Positions 38,301 to 49,499 of a DNA stretch of 64,000 bases are shown in pieces. The notes under the pieces are model-generated. The model did not search any database, was not told the DNA's origin, and worked only from the letters and a program-made list of their open reading frames with translations. Location: positions 791,803 through 855,802 of the forward strand of contig VFFE01007626.1 of the NCBI GenBank assembly GCA_008921705.1, written 5' to 3'. Source of the stretch: Burhinus oedicnemus (Eukaryota; Chordata; Aves; Charadriiformes; Burhinidae). A program made the position numbers and the translations under genes. How positions within the stretch are numbered: the first letter of the stretch is position 1; every line of letters begins with the position of its first letter.

Positions 38301-39160
38301 AGCTTTTAAGTCATCCTAGTCAGTGGAGGCACTTATGGTTATGAAAAACACACGAAATTGCAGATACAATGGATATGCAAATTCCCGCCCAAAAAATCTT
38401 TTAGAAGTTGGTATCTCATTTCAGTTCCCATAAGAATGAATATTGTACCAGACATCATGTTTTCAATGGAGATTAGATTGGGTTTTGCTCTGTGTTTTCT
38501 TTTTTCTATTTTTTTTTTCCCCAAATCTTCTATTGAGGAGAAAAACTCTCATGGAAAATCATACAGTTTATTTCATCTCTGTGAGAAAGGGCAGGATGTT
38601 TTGCTGGTTAATTCACCATGTGTGAAAAATAAAATGTTGCCAAAACCTACATTGAACATACTTCCTTAAGAAAAGCAGGTTAAATTACATTAAGCCTCAA
38701 GGGATTTTAGTCACTGTAGAAAAGTCAGTCTATAGTTTCTACTATACCAGCAGGTTGGAAAGCCCATACTTGCCCAGAATATCGTTTCTCTATTATACTG
38801 CCTTGTGAGTTTTATTTAACATGCCAGTCTCTGATTACAAAATATTTTTTTTATTTTTCCTTTTTTTTCTATGTGTGAGATTTTTGGAAAACTCATCTGA
38901 AATCCTTTTAGACAATATTTTATCTTTCTGTCTACATATATCAAAGCTTGAGCCAGAATTCCTTAAATCTTCTGAAATATCTGTACATGAAAGGAGCAGA
39001 ACTGGAAAAATGCAGAGGATTGATAGCATCTCAAGTAGTTCTCATATCTTTATGTTGCTGGGACATGAAACATGAAGTGGCACTTATAACAACAAGTTAA
39101 GCATCTGAAGGTGACCTGTGTTTGTCACTCAAGTTGTTTAAAATTTTTATCAGCTCTCTT
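32331..39160. other. Unannotated sequence
   Basis: No transposon or coding domain was recognised. A short (tg)n run lies near 32717-32728. Frames near 34176-34484, 37336-37566 and 38012-38269 have no motif and overlap other frames. T-rich patches occur near 38505-38520 and 38848-38870. Confidence 0.45.
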
Positions 39161-39170
39161 GATGCCTGTT

Positions 39171-40180
39171 TTACAGATGTAACCTCCCATCTTGCAGACA
39201 ATGCATATGGTGCACTCGGTAAATGTACTTACTACTTAGAATAGAATAATGATATTTGCCTCTGAAGACATTCGTATGAGTCATCCCCATGATTTTAGTG
39301 CAGATTTTCGTGAAGCACCTGCATGACAAAAAGTTGGTAGAATCAGCCTTTAATTCCTGAATGTATCTTAAAATTTCTTCAGGATTTTCCAGGGTGAAAA
39401 AGGCTTTAAAAAGACAGAAATACAAATAAGTCATCAGCAGTGAAATGTGGCAGTTGCAAGTTTTATTATTTGAGTGCTGACAGGTCATTTCCCCTTTGCC
39501 TCTTGCATAGAGTGTAATATTATCACCAGTCAGCACCAACCATTTGGCTTGTCAGCAGAAGGGCAGGGAAATCGCACACCAGGCAGGGAAAGCTTCTTTG
39601 TTTCTTTCCCAGGGAAATCCGTGACAGGAAACAAAGGAAGAAATTATAAATGATGATCAAATAAGATAGAATCATCCGCTCAGGAATTTCATTCTCTTTT
39701 CACAGGGCGATGAGAACAAAAGACTCGATGTTTAGCTGCTCTGATTTTGAGAGAGCCAAGTCAGTTCTCTAACTGAGCACTGGGGCTTTAATGGTGACTA
39801 AAAGCAAATGTAGAGAATGGTTATGTTCCAAGGCGAGGACAAGTGGAGCAGGTTGGGGATGGACTACACCTCCAGCAGCTATGAAGCACTATTAAAGAAT
39901 CCACCGTTGCAGATAAAATTTTGGCTAGAAATTAGGCTTTTTTTCTCCGTGCGTGTCAGTCTGACCTATGAAACAAGGTGCAGCACTTCAAATGCACAAA
40001 TATGTCTCTGGACCTCAACAAAGCCCTTAATTATACAGTGGTTAGGGAATTACTGCATTGCTAGGAGCATGAAGTGCTCAGTAATATCCCACAGCTGTCT
40101 GAAGAAACCTTTGTGCTGCTGCCAAATAGTTTGTGGGCACATTAAAACAAGCAGTGAATTCTCAGCAAAAAATTAGGCTG
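39171..40180. promoter_or_regulatory. Possible conserved non-coding block
   Basis: Several sub-stretches (for example 39640-39760 and 39960-40150) have the balanced, AT-rich, word-diverse texture typical of conserved non-coding elements, with cores such as 'cccttaattatacagtgg'. This is a judgement of texture only; no alignment was possible. Confidence 0.2.
39319..39403 (-). other. Exon-like segment on minus strand (85 nt)
   Basis: On the minus strand a pyrimidine-rich acceptor ('tatttctgtctttttaaag') with a branch-like 'ctgatgac' upstream ends at 39404, and a donor 'tgcag|gtgctt' follows at 39318. The frame across the segment is open and lies within a longer 122-codon open run (39539-39171). 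The peptide contains LENPEEILRYIQELKADS, which reads like a helical protein segment, but I cannot name a family. It overlaps a region that could be conserved non-coding DNA. Exon status is inference. Confidence 0.25.
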
Positions 40181-40338
40181 AGGTCCTTTACTTATAAAGA
40201 GCGGCAATGTTTCTGGGCTCCTAATCTGGGCAGTCCTCCCCTAGTGTCCACGCCAGTAAGAGAGAAGGACTCTTAAATCTTTTCTCTCTTCCAGCTTTTG
40301 AGGGGATGCAGATACCTCTTTGATCCCTGCTTTATATT

Positions 40339-40377
40339 GGTGTGTCTTGGCCATTTATGGTGTGTTTTGGCCATTTA
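40339..40377 (+). repeat. 20-base tandem duplication
   Basis: 'ggtgtgtcttggccatttat' is followed at once by 'ggtgtgttttggccattta', a two-copy tandem repeat with one substitution. Confidence 0.9.
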
Positions 40378-41154
40378 CCTGGTCTCCCTTTCAAATACTG
40401 TTAGCGTGCTTGAGTCCTTATGCAGACAGACATCAACAGCTGGAGCATGAGCTCCAGGGAAGTGATAAGTTATCAGATGCAAGGGACATATCCTCATTGG
40501 ATGTGATTTTAAAATTTTGTTCAAAGCATGAAACTGGGGGAAACAGAAACTTGTGACACGCAGACAACTTCTATGAAACTTAACAGTTTGATTTTTTTTT
40601 TTTTTTTTAAATGGCGAGAAGCCTATGGTTTCCAGCCTGGCCAGTGTAGAATGGGAAGGTCCTACACATATGGAACAAAGGGATTTGTTTTTGGAGACAG
40701 AGTTGAAGAGTTCTGCTAGTTAACCTAAAAGACTAACATCAAGCAAAGTAGGAAAATGTTATCATCTGGAACTAAATTGTTTGCTACTGTCTTGTTTTCT
40801 TGCTTTAGGTTAAGTCAGAATTTTTCTGTTCCTCACTGTACATATCCATTTAGTGGACTATAAAGCTTACTTACCACCGAGACATGCTGTGTAGTTTGAC
40901 TAAAGATGATGTGAAGAGCATGCCGCTGTCCAAGATAGAAGGTATTTTAGACATGCAAAGCCAAAGGTGTTTTTAACAGAGGACAGCCTGAACATCCATG
41001 CTGCTAAGGCTTGGTTTTGTTCCCTTTGTAAACGTTTTTGACAAACACGTGTGCAGATCCTTAGTCAGCCATTCTCTGAAATAATTAAGAACTAAATTTA
41101 GCATTAAGGGGCTAGATTTTGTGATGAAATAATCTGATAGTTGTGTCAACAGCA

Positions 41155-41164
41155 CTGTCAATCA
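41155..41164 (-). promoter_or_regulatory. PBX/PREP-type TALE homeodomain site
   Basis: The plus-strand ctgtcaatca is the reverse complement of tgattgacag, the consensus site for PBX with PREP/MEIS cofactors. A ten-base match is expected by chance roughly once per several hundred kb per strand. Occupancy is unknown. Confidence 0.4.
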
Positions 41165-43117
41165 TCAAGCATCAGCCCTGGGAAGGTCAGGTTGTGTTTC
41201 TTCAGGGTTCCTGCTGCACAGGATTGAAAAAAAGAGCTCTGCAGGGCAGAACTGTTTTAGCAAAGTAGCCTTTGATTGTATGCCTCTATCCCATTTTGGC
41301 TCTGTACTGTCTTTTTCAGGCCTGCCACTCCTTGCTGACACATTACCAGGTCACCTCCGCTTCCGTGCTTTTGCGCTCTTTTTCCCAGGCAGGCTAACCG
41401 CCAGGTCTTTTTGAACAAGTGGCATTCAGAGAGCCTAAGGAGGTCTCCTCTGCAAACCGGAACAATTCTTCAGGACAGATAGAAATCTACTAAAAGTGCT
41501 GGAAATTTTTAACTGCTTTTAAGGGCCATCAATGCAAATACTACACATATTCATATCCTTTCATGGAACAATACATATGGCTTCTTGTGAGTCAGAATGA
41601 ATTTTCTTGGCAACCAACAACGTTCAGGAGGTGAATTTGCCAAACCCTAAGTTATTCAGTGTCCTTCCGTCTCTGGGGCATTTTAACCTCTGCAGCCATG
41701 AGGCTCTTGAATAAAGTGTTTGGGTCAGGCAGCATTCTTATTAAACAGGAAGATGGCCTTTCTTCCTGCCAGTTCTCAGTGCATTTCCTGCTCGATTCTC
41801 TGGTACTGCTCACAGAACTGATAGGTAAAGTGGCCATACCTGGCTTGCATAGATTTCTGTTGTCTATGGCATGAGTATAGCTGGGATAAAAGCACGAAAC
41901 TGCAGGTGCATCTTTGGAAGCTCTCTCCTGACTTATCAAGCATCTTCACCTCCAGCTTGGTTCCTATCAAGCTTTTGCATGAGTTCTACAGAAAATAGTA
42001 GGAGTTGATCTCACCTTGTAATGTGACTGATAATGTGACTCTGGGCAGCTGCAGCTAAATACTTGTCCTGGTAATGAACAGCATGGTGAGTGTGTGGTTT
42101 TAGGAGGAAATGGTTCCATGTTTCCCTTCACACTGCTTTCCAACAGGATGATCTTACTTTCCTTCGTTGTATTTATTGCTGATTAAAGGCTTCCTTTATA
42201 GGATGGCTTATCTCCTTCCTCCCTTAAGTAGTGTTTAGCCTTCAAGGAGCTAGTTTGTTGCAGATGGGAAGACACAGATGTATTGCAAGTACATTCTTCT
42301 GTTTGGAGCTTCAGGAATATAGAGTAGCAGTATATCATAATATGCTGAATATTTGGTAATGTGCTAGCTATATTTGGAGCTCCCAAACCAGAAGACCAGG
42401 TGTACTCCCACCTTCTACTCTGCTGGGAAGAAAGTTGGTGGTGCAGATAATTTGATCCAAATCTATTCCTGAAAACTGTTTATGGAATTGTAAGGAAATA
42501 GGACTCAGCCACATCAACACTCTGTGTGCTTTAGCTTATCTGAAATTGAAATTTGGGCTTGAATGTTACCGGGGAAGGATATTTCTAATGAGAAAAGGAA
42601 TGAATGATTCCTTTTCTTCTGTGGAAAGTGAGAAACTCTGGCTGCAGGCTAGCTAGCACCTTTGTACACAACTGTTAGTGTAAAGGTGAACATGTTTGAC
42701 AGTGCTGATTCACATGCTATGTGATATTGCATTCCAGTTTCATTACTGACAGTGGCTTGAGTGACTCCAGAGAAACCACAATCTCTGTGCTCAAATGATC
42801 AGCTACTTACAATTTTATTTATTTAACTAATTTATCTTTACACCTGTTCTCAGGCCTTGTATTTGTTTGTGGTGAGGGTTAGGATGTTCCTATAGAACTA
42901 AAGAAAGGTTATGGGCTGCTGCAACAACAGTTGCATTCAGAAGCTACTGTAGTGTGATTAAGTAATTTTTCATACCATATCAGCCTTTGAGAAGGAATGC
43001 CTACCTATTTGACCAACCATCTGTGGATCATACTCTTAAAACGAGTGAGTCACTGAAATTCTTTAATGCATAATGAATTGTGAGGGTATTTTTCAGTTCT
43101 TTTTTTCTTTTCCTAAG

Positions 43118-43224
43118 GCAGAAAGTGCCTTAGGACATGGGCATGCAAAGAGCATATTCATGGTGTTCAATCATTTTACATTTATGGTGTTTTACTTTAT
43201 TGCGGAATATCTGTATTGGAGAAG
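43118..43224 (+). other. Exon-like segment (107 nt)
   Basis: The acceptor is very strong (a T/C tract over about 43091-43114 ending in ctaag at 43117) and the donor is close to ideal, gaag|gtaagt at 43225. Two of three frames are open across the segment. One gives a hydrophobic, aromatic-rich peptide (for example FNHFTFMVFYFIAEYLYW) that could be a membrane segment; the other is Cys-rich. Because two frames are open, codon evidence does not favour coding. An exon of a non-coding RNA or a pseudo-exon is as likely as a coding exon. Confidence 0.28.
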
Positions 43225-44000
43225 GTAAGTAAGCAGAGAGGTACAGTTAGTTAGTACTGAACCCATTTAATGAAGCTGCTGCAGCTTCAAGTGTAAACAG
43301 ATTCGGTCACTTTAAATCTGGTTAATGTAAAGTTAGCTTATACCTAAAGGTGACAATGTAAGTTTAGACAAAACAGGGGGACATGGATCCTATTCATATA
43401 CACACAGTGGACATTAAAAACTACCCCCCTCAGCATCCTGCTTGAATCTACTCCTTGGTTGCTTGGTGCCCGATAATTGGAAAAGCAGGGCAAATGCATA
43501 CGCTCTAAGTAGTGTCGGAGGAAGGACCTTGTAAACAAAAAGCTACAAGACAGGTATTCTCATTCCTTTCCCAACTCATTAAGCAATGCTGGGCTTTCTG
43601 TTGTGCCTGTTTTCCTGCTCTCTCATGTGTCAGTGTGGGGTTTTCCTTTTCTTCAGGCTAAGACAAGAATGAGGGAATGCTGAGGAGCTAATAAAAAATT
43701 GCTTTTGATCAACTGGGAAATTCACAGATACCTACTTATAAATGACACACCTACTCAAGTTGCCTGGATAACGAGAGGTCTAGTCCATTACAGAATCTGT
43801 TAAGACAGCTATATATTCCACGTGCTTACAGGAGTGTCATCATAGATGAAAGTATTTGATCTACCCAGTTTGGCATCCTGACTTTTGACCTGGCTGGTAA
43901 CTGAGAGTTAGGTGATCAGCATAGTTTCCCATCTCTTCTCTCGCCCTGAAAACATGCATAAGCTGCTTTACTGTAGAAGCCAGTTTTATGCCTCAGAGGG
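43225..44000. other. Unannotated sequence
   Basis: Nothing recognisable beyond the donor that begins the stretch. Confidence 0.4.
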
Positions 44001-44002
44001 AC

Positions 44003-44110
44003 CCTTGATTCATGGGTTGCAGAGCTAAGTTTTATTACCAGCTCTGCCACTGACTCACATGTTGGCTGTAAGCACCTTCCTTACTGTCAGGTTGTTTAAA
44101 ATGTCCAGCC
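44003..44110 (+). repeat. MIR-like SINE relic
   Basis: 'ttaccagctctgccactgac' followed by 'gctgtaagcaccttcctt' reproduces the MIR core run 'cccagctctgccacttac' and 'tgtgaccttgggcaag' in order. This is the clearest MIR-type match in the window. Confidence 0.6.
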
Positions 44111-45339
44111 CACTAATTTAAGGTTTGTCTGCCTTTATGATTCTTGCGATGTTTTGTAGAGACATTATTTAGTTTCAGTGCCAACCAAATCTATTCAAAT
44201 TAATTCCCTGAATCATCATCTTAAAACATGATCTTTTAATGCAGGTAACTGCAAATTCTGATTATTATCAGAAATATTAGCAGTGACTTCTCTGTCTGTA
44301 AGGCTCAATAAGTGTCGGTCTGTTGAGTTGAAGATCTCTTCCCTGGGTGAACACTGTTCACATGCTGCAGCTTCTCTTCTGTGAGAGGAGGATAAAGGCC
44401 TAGAGTACAGCTGAAGTCTGGGAGGAGGCTTCCTTCCTTCCTTTGCACATGGCTGGTGACTCTGCTAACACTATGCAGTGTTTACTCAGGCAAAAAGCTA
44501 AAAAATACAGAGACAAGACCAGAGGACCCAAGGAAACAAAAAGTAGCAAACAAGGGTATGTATAGGTGAGTTTGTAGGAAGCTGGGCACTGAATGAGTGA
44601 AGGGCACACTACTGTTTGAAGAGATTTGAAGAATTATTTAGGTCACAAAGATGACCATCCTCCAGATGGAAAAGATGTACGTTTACATGGCAGAAGCTAT
44701 TTATGCAAGAAATGTCACTTAGGGGAACCCCTGGAACAGACTGTACAGACAGCGTCCAGTGGCTGTGAGTATGTTTGAGCTGGAAATTGAAAGGAGTTCT
44801 CTGATGTTCATAACTATTGGTCTGGAGTGCCTTCCCAAATGATGAAATGACACAAAAAGCCTGTTGCTGTTTCACAAAGAAAGTCGGTCATTTTAAGAAA
44901 CAGGCTTTTATGAAGTGGCTTCCTTCAATAACTAGGGACAAAATCGGAGACTCAGCATGTCCCCTTAATCTGATATCCTTAATATTTGTTCTCCAGCAAA
45001 TTAAGTCATTACTTTTCTAAGGATCCTTATATTGAGGTTCTTGTTTGTTTGCTTTTGAGCATCTGTGTTTGGATAATTTAATCTTTGTTTTCATCTCTGT
45101 CACTGGACTTCTTCAAGGAAACTAAAATATTTTGTAGTAAGAAAAACAGTGCTATTAGGCAGAGGCTAAAGACATAATGGAAATACCCCATGCAGCGTAA
45201 TCCATTTTTAATCGGTCACATCATTCAGCTATGACTAGTTAGACAAGACACCGGAAAAAAAATGTTTAGCCTCAGAAACACCAAAATGTGTTATAAAAGT
45301 ATAAATACAGAAAATTAGTGAATCAGAGTAAAACTAATA

Positions 45340-46110
45340 ATATGGAAAATCTCAGTAATCAATCATCATGCAATGGCCGAGATTATTTCAGTGTATTACA
45401 GGTACACATGGGCCTGAAATAACATATTTTTTGCTTTGGGTTACACCATTAATACTGTAAAGTTTTGATTCTTGACTACTGTATTTAGCCAAAAGAAGTC
45501 TAGCTTTTTCTTAAGTTAAGCTACTTGGAAAAACAAAGCTCATTCTAGATTCCATCATTCTCCCTTTAGGTTAATATGGTAATTAATGTCTGTTTTTTAA
45601 AACAGAGCAACTATTCAAAACCTTTCTTTTTTTATTCAGATTTTGTAGGGTGTAAGCACAGCACAAAACTATCCTACCATTGTGCCTCTAACTTTCTTTC
45701 AAAATTATCATCTCTGTCCTATGCAGTCCTTAGTCTGCCCTGTGACAACTGGTGAGGTTATCTGCCAGTTGCACTGGGCAATTTTCTGATATCTCTTAAA
45801 TGCCTCAGCTACTGAGTAGCCGTAGGAACACTGATTATAGATCAAAGCCCCATTGTGCTAATTACCGTACAAACACAAGACAAACATTTTTAAGTGTCTA
45901 TGTCTAAATGGTTAGCTGGTAGCCAGTTTGTTTTGAATCTTACCTCTCTGCAGTATAGTGACAATAAGTATCTCTTTATTGAGCCAGTGAAGAGGCTTTT
46001 CCACCTGTCTTTTCTTCTTTAAATGGTATATAAGGCATTGCCTACAACAGTGAGTTACAACTTTGCTTTCTGTCCTGAGGATGTTTTAACTGGGATTGGA
46101 CGACACCAGG
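45340..46110. promoter_or_regulatory. Possible conserved non-coding block
   Basis: The region lacks repeats and has long stretches of balanced AT-rich sequence with homeodomain-type cores ('gctaattaccgt' near 45858, 'ccattaatactg' near 45447). By texture it resembles conserved regulatory DNA. No alignment could be run and the call is weak. Confidence 0.2.
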
Positions 46111-46522
46111 TGAATGCCGGCTGGTGTTCATTAGCATCGCTCCGTCCGCCTTAGCAAAGGCAGGCCAATACAGCCCAGATGCCAGGGAGGTGCATTTATT
46201 AGCAGTGTAATGGGCAAGGCAGGTTTGTTTCAGACTGACTTGGGCTGTCTCGGTGAGTCAGGGGTTGTGCACACTACACCTCTACAGATGCCGCAGCATG
46301 CTGGCTAGCTGTGTGCGTCGAGGAGCTGGTGGTGTGATTGTGTGCTGAAGGCACTCAGCAGTCCCCGTGTTAGATTACTGGAAGTTTTGTTGTGTATTTC
46401 CAAGATATAGTTTGTTCACTTGAGAGGATCAGCTAGGCAGCTGCCTTGTAAGAGCAGAGTTTCTGAGAAAATCTTCCATCTAAACACAAATTTTTGGATC
46501 AATTCACAATAAAGTTTAAGCT

Positions 46523-46589
46523 AGGTCATCATGGTCCCTTCCAACCTAAACCGTTCTATGATTCTATGATTCTATGATCCTATGATCAT
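46523..46589 (+). mobile_element. CR1 LINE 3' tail, very short
   Basis: 'ggtcatcatggtcccttcc' through 'aaccgttctatgattctatg' is the extreme 3' end of a CR1 element. It is followed by an expanded run of the 8-base tail repeat (ctatgatt, up to 46589). Only about 65 bases were inserted or survive. Confidence 0.85.
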
Positions 46590-46641
46590 AGGTATAGAAG
46601 TATGAGTGCCTTCTGCTCACCCAAACCAGTCAAATATATTT

Positions 46642-46744
46642 GCAACCTGATCTAGTGGGAGGTGTCCCTGCCCATGGCAGTGCAGTTGGAACAAGATGAT
46701 CTTTAAGGTCCCTTCCAGCTCCGACCATTCTATGATTCTATGAT
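46642..46744 (+). mobile_element. CR1 LINE 3' tail, short
   Basis: 'gcaacctgatctagtgggag' to 'ccattctatgattctatga' is a second CR1 3' UTR fragment in the same orientation, 52 bases after the first. It carries 'tgcccatggcag' and 'gatctttaaggtcccttcc' intact. Confidence 0.92.
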
Positions 46745-46779
46745 TTGTTTGTCCAAGATAAAAAATAATCGGGAACCCT

Positions 46780-47270
46780 TTTTCTTGCATCTCTGACCCC
46801 TTTGTAAGGAGGGAATAGGGCTGCTTGGAAGCCTGGGGTGCCAGGGAGAAGCAGGGGCAGATGCAGCCCCAGGGAGGGCAGCTGGCAGCAGGGACTCACC
46901 CCAGGGCAGGCAGGGCTGTGCCCGCAGCGGCTGGACCGCTGTTGGCCAGCACGGCAAGCAGAGCAGGCACAGAGAGGATAACCGGCCGCAGCCAAGCACC
47001 TGGCTGCCAGATGAGCCTGTAGTGGCACATCTGAGGTCAGGCCAGGAGCTCAGCAGGGCAGGGAGGTGTGAGACCAGGGACATGCCTACCCTCAACACAG
47101 CTTCAGTGCCGCTCCTGAAGAGAAGCAACAGCTGAGCCCTGCCAGCCCAGACCTGGAGCACAGGCAGCTAAACCCTGGGGCAGGGGAGCTGCACGCAGGG
47201 CCCTGGCAGGTAGAACTTGCACGGTCTCCTGTCGCACTGGCACCTGGGACTGGGTGGTGAAGGTGGCCGG
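46780..47270. other. GC-rich block
   Basis: About 490 bases are much richer in G and C than the surroundings, starting just after the second CR1 tail. CpGs are present but scattered, so this is a weaker island than the one at 50.3 kb. The open minus-strand frame (46730-47161, 143 codons) is Leu/Ser/Pro-rich and overlaps other open frames, as expected from GC-rich DNA with few stops. I do not treat it as a gene. Confidence 0.5.
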
Positions 47271-47571
47271 CATGGACTGGTCTCTGTTTGTTCAGACCTG
47301 CATCTAGTTGTTTATGCAAAGAAATCCAAAGTGCTTGTTTATTGGCCGACAATATTCATATCAGTAAGGCTATGGCTTTGGCTATAATTTCACCAAGGTA
47401 TGTAACTGCAAGTCTTCAGGTTTTTTCAGCACAACCCATTTGTCAAATTAAAACAGTTCAAAAGCCAAAATATTTAGAAATGGTGAAATTAATGATCTGC
47501 CTATTCCTGATGCGTGAGGAAGACAGCAATTAATCATATCGAATATTTACATAGTATTATTCAGCCAAATT

Positions 47572-47645
47572 ATAAGGAGAGGTATCATTATTATTTACAT
47601 AATCTAGAAGAGGAAAACAGGTCTCAGAGAGGTCAAACGAGAGGC
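47572..47645 (+). repeat. MIR-like SINE fragment
   Basis: 'ggtatcattattatttacat' followed by 'agaagaggaaaacaggtctc' and 'agagaggtcaaac' matches the MIR run 'gtatcattatccccatttta', 'gatgaggaaactgaggc' and 'agagaggttaag'. Confidence 0.5.
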
Positions 47646-48174
47646 GAGCCAGCATGTGTGAGGTCAGTCTTCCAAGAATGAATATTTGGCACATGAAAGC
47701 AGACGGATTTTTATTTTTGTTTTTTCCCCAGAGATACAGAACATCCACAGCTTGCTTTGAAATTACTGGGAGCTCAAGCATTTCTGAAAATCAGTCTGTA
47801 TTTGTGACGCACTTGTACTTCTAAATAGAGGTGTAACTTCTGGTGCCGCAGTTTGAGCTAAGCACCTTGTGTACAGAGAAGTCACATCTAGCTCTTATGG
47901 AGGAATAGAAACTGGAAGCCACGACTGAAAATCCTGTTAACATCTAGTTTTATTGTAAATCATCCGGTTATCCAGGAGTGGCAGGATGAGAGCAGTAGCT
48001 TTGCTCCATTGCTCTGTTTGAATCTGCCAGTTTCTACTAGTTGCCTTGCTGATGTTTTTTTCTGATTTTACTGCTAGGTTTGCTCACAGATGGAAAAAAA
48101 AAAATAAAGAAACCCCTGGCTGTGGGGTCTGTGCGGTACAGCTTTGCTGAAGCAAATCTTGCTAACCCTCTGAC

Positions 48175-48519
48175 ATGTCATTCTCATTTGGCTCATCTCT
48201 TGCTAGTGAGAAACACACTCCACGTTTGGGGCTGAGACTCCACACAAGCCCCAGGAAGAAGCCTACGCATCTGAATTCCAAGCGGCTGGATGAAGCAAAT
48301 TGCACCATTTCCCATCACTCAAGAGCACCCAGCTGCACCTCCAACCCACTTCTAGGTGAGTCAAAATCCCAGAATACCAATTGCCCAGCAGAAGGAAGCA
48401 ATGAATTTCCTTTGTACATCACCAGCCGGGACCAGGGTCTGAAATCTTTTGGGAACAGCCTCCAGATGGATATTAGCCTAGAACTGGAGTGTTTCCAAAG
48501 ATTTGAGGAACCCCTCTGA
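48175..48519 (+). other. 114-codon frame with internal exon-like segment
   Basis: An ATG-initiated frame runs for 114 codons. Inside it, 48207-48355 is bounded by an acceptor ('gctcatctcttgctag' ending at 48206) and a strong donor (ttctag|gtgagt at 48356). The peptide of that part is basic and Ser/His-rich (for example RLHTSPRKKPTHLNSK) with no recognised domain. Either the 149-base segment is an exon of an unknown transcript or the signals are coincidental. No promoter or compatible partner exon was found nearby. Confidence 0.22.
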
Positions 48520-48664
48520 GCACTCAACCAAGGTGCATTGCTGGCTACCCATTTCTAACACAAGTACTAAGTCACTAATTCCCAAGACAGTTCTCAACTG
48601 GACCAAATAACTTTTGCCAAATCTGATGTTTGCTGTTGCTTTTACTCATAGTAAGGGTTAATGC

Positions 48665-48699
48665 AGTAGCTCCATAGCTCCGTAGCTATAGCTAGCTGC
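48665..48699. repeat. tagct-based short tandem / palindromic cluster
   Basis: The units tagctcca, tagctccg and tagctata follow one another, then gctagctg. The cluster includes the 12-base palindrome tagctatagcta. Confidence 0.8.
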
Positions 48700-49499
48700 T
48701 TTTACTGTAGGTTCTTATACGAAAGGACACAGGCCTCTGTTGATACAGCTCCAAGATAAACAGTTAATCAGGCTCACTTCTTTGGCTGGGTAAGACATGC
48801 CTGAGATCCTTCCTTCCCTACTCCCCATGGAACTGGCGAAACTCTGCAGAGAAGCCTGCATGGCACAGTGTGAACTAGATCTGCTGCAGAATAGAGCTTA
48901 TTAGTGCAGCTCACCCGTCTCTTCCAAATATCACAGTTGTCTTCACATTTTGAAAAGCAATTAAAACCAACAGCACGTAACATATTACAGCTGTAGTAAA
49001 CATTTCTCTTGGCCAAGGCAAACAGCCCTGGGAACTCTAAACTGCAAACAACAGCCCCTCCTCCTGTTTGCAATGGGGATGCACATTTAGGTTCAAAACA
49101 CAGCAAAAGTGATTTTCTCCCAATTTTTTGTTTGTCCTTTGTAAGCCACCTGGAGAACCACGACCTCCAGAGTACTGGATCTAGAAAAATTAAATCCCCT
49201 GAACAAACTGGGGCTTATTATTCTGGAGTTTATGAAAAGCATAAACTCTAGTAGAAACAAGTATTAATCATGGATTGCTGAGAGGGATGCACGCCCTGCA
49301 TTGTATTCATTTCTTACTGTCTACAGGTTTGTCTGGTTAATGTCATGCACTAATATTCATTAGCTAAATGAATACACCCACAGCAAGAACAGAAGGAATT
49401 TGTGGGGTTCTTAGTTGGCATAACTTCAGTGACTGTTAACAAGTCTTCATTCTTTATATACCAGTTGTCAGTCATAGCCCTGTATGTGATTTATAGGAG

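Larger units (their letters stand above)
40181..43117. other. Unannotated sequence with small repeats
   Basis: The stretch contains a 20-base tandem duplication (40339-40377), a T-run at about 40591-40608 and the PBX/PREP-type motif at 41155. No gene was identified. The frame pair near 41652-41970 shows no motif. Confidence 0.45.

Noticed and set aside
46730..47161. 143-codon minus-strand frame
   Set aside because: It lies in GC-rich DNA with other open frames on both strands; the composition is Leu/Ser/Pro-rich and no motif is present.
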